This document shows, piece by piece, positions 21,346-30,628 of a stretch of 64,000 bases of DNA (positions are counted from its first letter, which is position 1; every line of letters begins with the position of its first letter). Source of the DNA: Sceloporus undulatus. Taxonomy: Eukaryota > Chordata > Lepidosauria > Squamata > Phrynosomatidae. The notes beneath the pieces were generated by a model that searched no databases, was not told the DNA's origin, and saw only the letters and a list, made by a program, of their open reading frames with translations. A program made the translations under genes and the position numbers. The DNA is taken from assembly GCF_019175285.1 (NCBI RefSeq), contig NC_056527.1:117812608-117876607 (forward strand), in the 5' to 3' direction.

Positions 21346-21991
21346 GGACACTGTATACTTAATCTCCGTTATCTGCTCTGAGGAATAATGCTAAGAAAGC
21401 ATTGAACTTCTCCCCAGATTTCTCCCATTTCCAATTCTAGGCCAGGAATCCCCCTTCGTCATCTAATGGGGCAAGACCTCGCCACAGTTGGCTTTTGCTT
21501 CTGATGACAAGGAGAAAAAATTGCTGACCTTTCTCAAAAACAGAGCAAAAATAGTTTTCTGCAAAAATAGTGATAATCACTACACCATCTATATCCATTT
21601 TGGGGCACTTTTTTTACTCGGTGTGGCTCCCCTTCTTTGGGGTAAGCCCTTTTCTGAAGAAAGCTTGGTGGTGACACACTTCCACTTTTTAAAGGAAGCC
21701 TGAGGGAGGAGAGTGGGCATCTGTGCCATTTGCAGGAAAGGGTATTCCCTTCTGATCCCACAGGTGCCACTGTGCATTTTTGTGAACATTTTAAGCCTGG
21801 CGAGGGAAGCGTATTGACAGTACAAAGATCAACAGAGGCGGGGAGAGCGTCAGTCGAAGAGGACCAGGGGTCAACGGACAGAGGGCCATAGAATCCCCCC
21901 TGAACCCCAGGAAGACCAGGAAGGGGACACCAAAAGACCGGGCACTGCCCACTCCCAACTGGTTCAGACCTATTCCTATCTCCCTTTGCAG

Positions 21992-22020
21992 TGACTTATT
22001 TGACCCACCTGGAAACTGAG
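21992..22020 (+). other. Candidate 5' non-coding exon of the lectin gene
   Basis: A 29-nt segment lies between a strong acceptor (CTATCTCCCTTTGCAG) and a consensus donor (GTGAGT), in a repeat-poor stretch (about 21360-22110) upstream of the lectin start exon. The donor-acceptor pairing with 24091 is a guess; there is no coding evidence. Confidence 0.25.
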
Positions 22021-22112
22021 GTGAGTGGGTAAATCATGCCCTGGCCTAGAGCATGCTCAATGGAATGTGCCAAGAGGTTGGCATTTTGTTGGGGAAAAGC
22101 AATAGTTGGGCA

Positions 22113-22678
22113 CAGTTGGCTCTCCACATTTATGGCTTTGACTTTTCCCGATTTGATTATTCATGGATTGGATTAATATGTTCTCTCTAGGAATCTCCAA
22201 GTCCTCCAGCACAATTCTGCCAGAAATTGACCATAGAGTTGTGTTGGAGAGCCTACAAGTTCCTAGTTGTTCTCTAGGCATTTGTAGGTCCTCCAGCGCA
22301 GTTTCATGGCCAACGTCTCACTGATCTTGACCACAGAATTGCCCTAGACAACCTAGATCAGTGATGGTGAACCTTTTAGAGGCCGAGTGCCCAACCTGCA
22401 ACTCAAAATCAACTTATTTATTGCAAAGTGCCATGTCCCTCTGGCTTTCTAGTAACAAACTCTGGCAAACTCTGTGCTGGGGGATGGCACATATGCCCAC
22501 AGAAAGGGCTCTGAGTGCCACCTCTGGCCCGTGTGCCATAGGTTTGCCATCACTGACCTAGATATTGCTAGAAAGTTGTTATCTCAAGCAAATAGTGGTG
22601 TGTGTTTTTTATTTGCAATTTTCCCACTTTCACGGGAGCCCTGTGCCCCTGACTCCAGCAAATGTGAAAGGTCCACTG
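22113..22678. mobile_element. Foldback pogo-like MITE split by a hAT MITE
   Basis: Shares CAGTTGGC..TCCACATT ends and the TTAATATGTTCTCTCTAGG and TCCTCCAGC..AACT words with copies at 36636, 41490 and 49004. The right end, CACTG, is followed by TA. Confidence 0.75.
22359..22555. mobile_element. hAT MITE with perfect 8-bp target duplication
   Basis: Ends CAGTGATGGTGAACCT and, inverted, CAGTGATGGCAAACCT (14 of 16 match). ACCTAGAT is present at both 22351-22358 and 22556-22563. Confidence 0.92.
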
Positions 22679-22762
22679 TAGAAGTTTTTAAAAGCATTTT
22701 CACTCTGTTTATATTCTGTAATGAATGACTCTCTAACTGATGAGGAGGGCAGAAAGGCCTTG

Positions 22763-23251
22763 CCTCAAATCCTGTGTCCAGTTCTGGGCCCCACAATTCA
22801 AAAAGGATGTTGACCAGCTGGAGCGTGTCCAAAGGAGGGCCACCAAAATAGCAGAAGGTTTGGAAATTACCAAACCCAATTTAGGGAGCTAGGGATGTTT
22901 GGCCCCAAGAAGAGAAAGTTAAGAGGGGACATGATAGCCATGCTTAAGTATTTATTAAATATGGAGCAATCTTGTTTTCTGCTGCTCCAGAGAAGGGGAC
23001 ATGGAGCAATGGGTACAAGCTACAGGAAAAGAGATTCTGCCTAAACATTTGGAAGAAGCTCCTGAGAGTAAGAGCTGTTTGATGCTGCCTCAGAGGTTGG
23101 TGGAGCCTCCTTCTTTGGAGGATTTTAAACAGAGGCTGTATGGCCGTCTGTCACTGGAAGGGCTTGGATTGTGTATTCCTGTATGGCAGAAGGGCATTGG
23201 ACTGGATGGGCTTTGAGGTGCCTTCCATCTCTAGGATCCTAGGATTCTAAG
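22763..23251 (+). mobile_element. CR1 LINE 3' end
   Basis: From AAATCCTGTGTCCAGTTCTGG to CTAGGATCCTAGGATTC, with the usual CR1 3' words between and a small internal deletion. Confidence 0.85.
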
Positions 23252-23741
23252 GCAAAGGACCACCATTGAATAACAGAACTGGTGCCTTACTACTGTTGTA
23301 GTAAAGAGGGCACTGGGTTCTGCTGAGAAGTTTTGCCAGAGGACTACAAAGTGGCTACAGGGTTTAGGATACTGCAAATGCCCCAAACAAGAAATTTTGT
23401 GAGCTCTGACTCCTCCAAAGGCAACGAGTTTAGAATTTCAACACAACCCACAGTCTGGGGCACAATGCAACAGAGAGAACACTCAGTTCAGTTTTATTTG
23501 TTGGATTTCTTGCCTCGCTTTCTCTTTGGTCTGGAATGCCAAACGATCCTCATTCTGACTCCTTCTTTCTGAAGCATCAGAGGATGGCTGATGCATTCCT
23601 GCTCAAATGCCACTACACTTTGGAGAGTTCATTTAAAGTTCTGACTACAATCCAAAGTGGATCTTCCACTCGGCTATCATCAGAACTATTGGTTTATATT
23701 TATCACTGACTTGTTGTTTGTTGATTTATATTTATCACTGA

Positions 23742-23972
23742 TTTGTTGTTGTGTGCCTTTGAGTCACTTCTGACTTACGGCAACGCTAACACAAACCTGT
23801 GATGGGGTATTCTTGGCATATATGTTCAGAGGAGATTTGCCCTTGCCTTCATCTGGGGCTGAGAGTGTGTGACTTGCCCAAGGGCAGTTTATTTCCATGG
23901 CTGAGCTGAGCAGATATTCGAACCCTGGTCTCCAGGGTCACAGTCCGACACTCAAACCACAACACCACATAA
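23742..23972 (-). mobile_element. Sauria-type SINE, minus strand
   Basis: Near-full copy ending 50 bases before the N gap at 24023-24032. The T-rich flank words TTGATTTATATTTATCACTG are partly duplicated upstream. Confidence 0.85.
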
Positions 23973-24122
23973 CAATCATAGCTAACATTCACTGTTTTCT
24001 TCAACTTGATTATTTTGGTACCNNNNNNNNNNTCCTTATGTATCTCGCACCCAGGCCCTCATGCTCGCACACTGTTCTGTGTCTCTCCAGGCCCTTGTCC
24101 CTCTTCCGGAGTCTGTGTGACA

Positions 24123-27100
24123 ATGAGCCAGGATTACCAGGATCTTACCTCTTTGGACGTAGAGGATATGGGTGGAAAACCTATCCAGAAAGGTGGGTGT
24201 GCCAGGTGGAAACTCTTATTGTTGGAAAGATCATGAGGAACTGGATTGGATCAGGTCCAAATACTCACAGTGAGGAGTCCCTGCATCAGTACTGGATTTG
24301 CACACAAGCGAAGGAAACTACAGTTCAGGGCTTTGGATGGTGTGGAACCTGCAAATACAAATAGCATACCCTCATTCAGAAACTGCTATGCAAAGGGATC
24401 TTGTAGCACTTTTGAGAATGACTGAAAGAGAGACGTCACTAACATGAGCTTTCATAGGCTTCAAGGGAAAACAAGCCAGTTCTGAGAAAAGACAGGCCAG
24501 GCTCTGGGCGAACTGAAGCCAGTTCTAAGGAAGACAAGCCAGGCACTGAAAGGGAACCAAGCCATTCTTAGGAGAGACTGGCGCATCTCCCAGGGGAAAG
24601 AAGCCAGTTCAGAGGGGAGACAAACCAGGCCCTTGGAGGGAAATCAAGCCAGTTCTAAGGATAGACTGGTCCATCTCCAGGGGAAAGAAGCCAGCTCTAA
24701 TAGGAGACAAGAAGGGCTCTGAGGGGAAACAAAGTCAATTCAAAGGAAAGATGGGTCCATTTCTCAAAGCAAAGAGGCCAGTTCTGATGTAGCTCTGAGG
24801 GGAAGAAAAGCCAGTTCTGATAGCAATAATAGCAATCGCATGTACATTTCTATACCACTTATCAGTGAACTAAACACTCTCTCTGCGGTTTACAATCTGT
24901 AAGCCAATTGCCCCCAACAAACTGGGACTCAAGAGGCTGTCCAAACTGGCCTGAAAGGCCGACCTGGGATCACAGACGGGCGCAGTGTCTTGATGACACA
25001 CATCTGATTCCGCCCCTCCGGGTGCCATGCGCTGCTCCAGATGGCACACTGTGCTGTGTCTAGATGATGCAGTGACGAAGGGGCACCACATAGCCACACC
25101 ACCATGGCTATGGCACCCTTTTGAGGGTGCAAAAAGGACCTGCTTTTTACGGCTCCTTTTTGCGTCCTTGGAAAGCTGGGTTGGGACCACAGTGTCAGGT
25201 TGCCATGGTCCCAATCCGGCTAAAGAAGGGGTGGTTGGATACTGGCCCTTCAGGGCTGTTTGTACAGCCCCTCATTTTACCAAGCTATGAAAGGATGGAA
25301 GGCCGAGTGGACCTTGGAGCCCTGCCTGGAATCGAACTCTCAACCTTGTGGCTGCAGGACCAGCGTTTAAGCTCCGAAGGGAAATAAAGCCAGCTCTAAG
25401 AAGAGACAGGTCTGTCTCTCAGGAGAAACAAGCCACTTTTCACGGGAGACAAGCCAGGCTCTCATGGGAAATGAAGGCAACCCTAAGGAGAGACAGGTCC
25501 ATCTCTCAGGGAAAGAAGCCAGTTCTGAGGGGAGACAGGCCAGACTCTGAGAGGAAACAAAGCCAGTTCTGAGGCTGACATGAGACAGGCTCTGAAGGGA
25601 AACAAGTCAGGGAAACCATGTCAAGGTGGAAGGCCCTTGCTCAGCCAAGGAGGCCGGCATGGGTTCCTGACCCCCATCTCTCCTTTCCTCAGTGCCGGCA
25701 AGGCTTCCTCCGAGCCCAACGTGGAGCCGCCGTCTCTGCCCCAGCCGCCGCTTGGTCCTCCTCCTGCTGGGGCTCTGTGCCGCCCTCCTTCTTGCCGTCA
25801 TCGTATTTGCTGCCAAAGGTGAGCCGTTTTGTCAGGGATGGCACCAAGCAGAATGAAAAGGGAGACGTTCAAAAGGAAAGAGGATGTGTGAGGAAGATGC
25901 AAGGAGCTGGCAGCCTAAGCAAAATGGGGGCCCCACAAAATGGATGGAAGTAGTGAGCATTTGAGTTTTCCCTCTTTTCATCTCTCTCCTTCCTCCACCC
26001 GCAGGAAGTAACCACCGTTCTCAAATAAACAGCTTGAGGGAGACTCTCCAAAGCCTCAATGGGACGGTGGCGGAGGAGATGGCCAGCCTGCAGAGCAGAG
26101 GTAAGGGACGGAGGCATTGCAATGGTGGACGACAAGCGTGTTTTTAGTCCTGGTTGCCTCCATGCTTCAGTCTAGTGTTGCTGCTTTTGCCATTGTTAGA
26201 TGGAACATGAACCAAAGCAGTCATCAAAGAGCTCGTGATCTGGAGCATACAAAACCATACAAATGGAAGGGACCCCAAAAGGCCATCTATTCCAACTCCA
26301 GCTACAGTCTTTGGTCCCTCCAGATGGGGACAATATCATTGGGAATTTGTGGCATTGGTTGCTGACATTCTGGAGTTCTATTAAAATATCCAAGCAACGT
26401 CTCTATTTTCTTGGACTATTTTCTGGCAATTCCTGGCACCCGCTGCAACCTCCTTGAATGGGTTTCATTCTGATCCCAAGATTTAGCAGAAGAACCATCC
26501 ATCCTTCTCATCTTCTCCTTTCACTTTTGATTTAAAGAGTGATTTTAAAGATTTAAAATGGGGGAGGGGCATCAGTGAAAATTCTCTTTTAAAACATTTG
26601 TTTAATTCAGAGGAGAAAATGTGCCCTTCGGACCAGGTCAACAAACCACCTTTAGAAGAACCCTAGAGCAGACCCCCAAATTGCTACAAATAGCCCCCCC
26701 CCCCCCCCCGGCAAGGAATGAAACCAAGGGACATGGAGTTGATAACAACTAAGATGACCCAGCAAAACCCAAAGAGTAGTGTTTTGAGAACTGTGCGTCT
26801 TTAGACCAATCTGGAAGAGTGAGAGATGGCCATCCAACCTCTGTTTAAAAGCCTCCAATGAAAGAGAGTTTACTACCTTCCGAACAAGTCTCTTCCACTA
26901 TCAAACAGCTCTAGCCATTAAAAAAAGCATCCCCTAGCATTTACTCTCCTGCAGTTTTTAATCCATTGGATCATGCCCTACCCCTATAGCTGCAGAAAGC
27001 ACTCTTGCTCCATCTTCCACAAGATGGCACCTTCCCACATTTAAAGATGGCTTTATCCTGCCACCTCTCCATCTTCTCTTCTCCAGGCTAAACACACCCA

Positions 27101-28607
27101 AATTCTCTTAACCATTCTTCATAGGGCTTGGTTTTCAGACCTTTTGTCATCTTCCTCTGGATACCCTGCAATACCCTTTTCTGCACCCAAGAAACTCCCA
27201 TAACATTCACTCAATCTTTCCCTTAGGCTGCTGCCACATTCCAAAATTCATCCAGTTTGACACCACTTTAACTGCCATAACTCCATCCTGGGATTTGTTT
27301 GTGAGAATATTAGCCTTCTCTGCCAGAGAGCTCTGGTGCCACAACAAGCTACAAATCTCAGGAGCCATGACAGTTAAAGCGTTGTGAAACTGCATTATTT
27401 TTGCAGTGATCTGCACTGGGTGTCAAATATATTAGGTATGCTACTGAAGCCAAGTAATCTAGAGGGCTGGTGGGGTGGAAGCTCCTTCTCTCACCCAACC
27501 CTCCTTTGTGCATTGCAGGAAAGGATGCGGATGCAAAGGTTACACAGATAGAAGGAACAGTAAAACAGCTGACAGAGGAAGGAGAAACAGGTGAGTCCAC
27601 CAGGGCCAATGTACAACACTCTTTTTTCCTTCTGTGTATTGCTATTGTTTATGACAGCTAGTATGATGTTGTGGTTTGAGCATTGGGCTAGGACTCTAGA
27701 GATCAAGGTCAGAACCCTAGTCCAGCCATATAAATGCATCAGGTGGGCAAGTCACATTTTCTCAGCCTCAGAGGATGGCCATCGCAAAACCCCTCTGAAG
27801 AAACTTGCCAAGAAAACCCTATGATAGAGTCACATTACAATTGCCATAAGTTGGAAACGACTTGAAGGTATGTATCAACAATTAATTGCTATTGCTATGC
27901 ACAGCCAGGTCTGCTTAATGCAACCTTCTTGTAGGATTTTCTTGATCAGATGTCTTCAGAGGAGGTTTGCCACCATTGTCTTCCTCTATGGCTGAGAAAG
28001 TGTGACTTCCAATGAATTTCCTGGGCTGAACAGGAATTTGAACCCAGGTCTCCCAGAGTCCAACACTCTCCTTCACACTGGTTCTCCCCTAATGTGTCCA
28101 AACCACTCAATTTTGGACAGTGATGGGGTATTTTGAGGTCTTGTAACCCCAGGCCAGGCACACACTGCCTCCATTTTATAATAGCTCAGAGTGATCTTCT
28201 GCTCATTTCTGATATTTCGGGGTGTGTGTGTGTGTGTGTGATCTGGGGCTGTTTTGGGGTGGAGTGAGTCCAAACAGAACAACAGTACAAAGGCAAAGTT
28301 GAATAGTGCAGTTTTGTGGCTATTATCTTTTCCCCACTGGCCAGCATTTTGGGGAGGGAGGGACCAGGAGGTTGCGGGGTTCCAGAGGGAACCACAAGGC
28401 AGAGAGCCACCATTTCCGCCCCCAGTTTATGGTGTGCATTGCTGAGTTTGTCAAGTAATGAATTCCTGCTAATGCCAACCGTGGGTGATCCTCTGCCCAT
28501 CAGCCTGGCAGCAAAACAAGGCCGCCCACCGGAGAATTTTCTGCATTTTTGGGAGACTCCTTAGCTATATAGAAGAAAATAAATTGGCAAATAATGGGAA
28601 AAGAAAG

Positions 28608-28658
<51 letters not shown>

Positions 28659-28937
28659 NNNNNNNNNNATTTTTATCTATTTACTTTATTTATATGCCAC
28701 CTTTCTTGCAGACCAGTACCCACAACAGATTAAAAGACATTTACAAAAAATGATGATGATGATGATGATGATGATCTTATATCCCATCTTTCTCCCAACA
28801 TAGGGACATAGATAGATAGATAGATAGAATTTTTATCTATTTGTTTACCTTACTTATACGCTGCCTTTCTCTCAGGCCAGTCCCTAAGGTGGCTTCCACA
28901 ACAACAGATTAAAAGACATTTTAAAATAAAGACAGAT

Positions 28938-28985
<48 letters not shown>

Positions 28986-30372
28986 TATCCCACGTTTCCC
29001 CCAACATAGGGACTTAGATAGATAGATAGATAGATAGATAGATGATAGATGCAGACAGGCAGAGATACAGTGGGTTTTGTTATCTGTCTGTCTGTCAGAT
29101 AATCTTGATTCCCTACATTTGGGAGAAAGGCGGAATATAAATAACTGAAATAATAATAACATAATAATAGTATCCTTCTGAGATCCAGGCATGAATCCTC
29201 AGGCTTTTGCACAGATCAGTGGTTGTGGTCATCATTGTTATGTGCCTTCAAGTCATTTCCAACTTATGGGGTTTGGGGGGGGGGTGGGGGGGGGGGCTCT
29301 GTGGCCATGCTCTAGAAGAGTTTATTCCTGACGTTTTGCCTGGGGCTGGCATCTTCAGAGAATGGGGCTTTCTTGGCAAGATTTGTTCGGAGGAGCTTTG
29401 CCCTTGCCTTGGTCTGAGGCTGAGAAAGCGTGACTTGCCCAAAGTGGTTTATGCGCACAAAAAGGGCTGTTGTATCCGAAATGCTGGCATTCAGTCATTT
29501 AGAAGATGATGTGTATGGATTCACGATTCATGGTTTGTTTAACATGATGGATTTTTGCCCTTGCTGTTGTTAACCAGGCTTTCCTCCTAAATATCAATTT
29601 CTTTGCTTTCCAGCTCGAACACGACTCCAGGGGCAAGTGAACGAGTTGCAGAAGAACTTGAGAAACTTGAATTGTGACCTGGAGAACTTTAAACGCAATC
29701 GATCAGGTCAGGACAAAATGGAGGAGCAGAAGCTTTTGTTTTGGGGGGGGGGGGTGGAAATGGAGGAGAGCATCTGAATGGGAAACCACATTTACCAAAA
29801 AGTGTACAGAAAAGGCCATCACCTGCCAAAGGTGAAAGACCTGAGAGGACCAAGTCAGGACTCTCTTAAGCCCTGAGATTTGGGGGTCAAAACCTAGGAC
29901 CTAGGGGTTACTCCTTGTAAAGTCATGGCAGGCTGGCCTTGGTGGGCTTGAAAGGGCTTAGTCCCAGGTGATCCTATTAAGACCTTTGCCTTAGGCATCA
30001 ACACCAGTTGCACAGAGAATATCCTTCCAAAACAACAACAACAGCTCATCAAAGCTAACCAGTGAGGAAAATATCAGTCTACACAGACTTGCTTGACATG
30101 CTTCCTCCTGCCTTTCAGACTGGGGCTGCGTCTACACTGCAGAATTAATGCAGTTTGACACTGCTTTATCTGCCATGGCTCACTACTGTGAAGTTATGGG
30201 ATTTGTAGCTTTGTCAGATACAGTGGACCCTTGGTATCCACGGGGGTTTGGTTCCAGAGTCCCCAGTGGATACCAAAATCCATGGATGTTCAAGTCCCAT
30301 TAGATACAGTGGATAGTAAAATGGTGTCCCTTATATAAAATGGCAAAATCAAGGTTTTCTTTGTGTAATACG

Positions 30373-30413
<41 letters not shown>

Positions 30414-30586
30414 AAGCCATGGATGCTTGAATCCATGGATAAAGAATCTGGGGATACAGATGGCTAAGTGTACTTAGCCTTCTCTGCCAGAAAGCTCTGG
30501 TACCAGAGCAAACTACAAATCCCAGGATTCCATAGCAATGAGCCCAGGGGTATCATTAGAGGGTGCGGACCACAACTAAAGGGGGG

Positions 30587-30628
<42 letters not shown>

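Larger units (their letters stand above)
24475..25620 (+). repeat. Minisatellite (about 85-bp composite unit) split by a SINE
   Basis: Degenerate units of AAGCCAGTTCTGAGGGGAGA, CAGGCCAGGCTCTGAGGG and GACAGGTCCATCTCTCAGGG recur over 24475-24825 and again over 25375-25620. The interruption is a SINE containing a MITE. It lies in the first coding intron of the lectin gene. Confidence 0.8.

Noticed and set aside
28605-29045. Regular short repeats that might suggest a CRISPR array
   Set aside because: They are simple GATA and GAT microsatellites without spacers, in a vertebrate genome.
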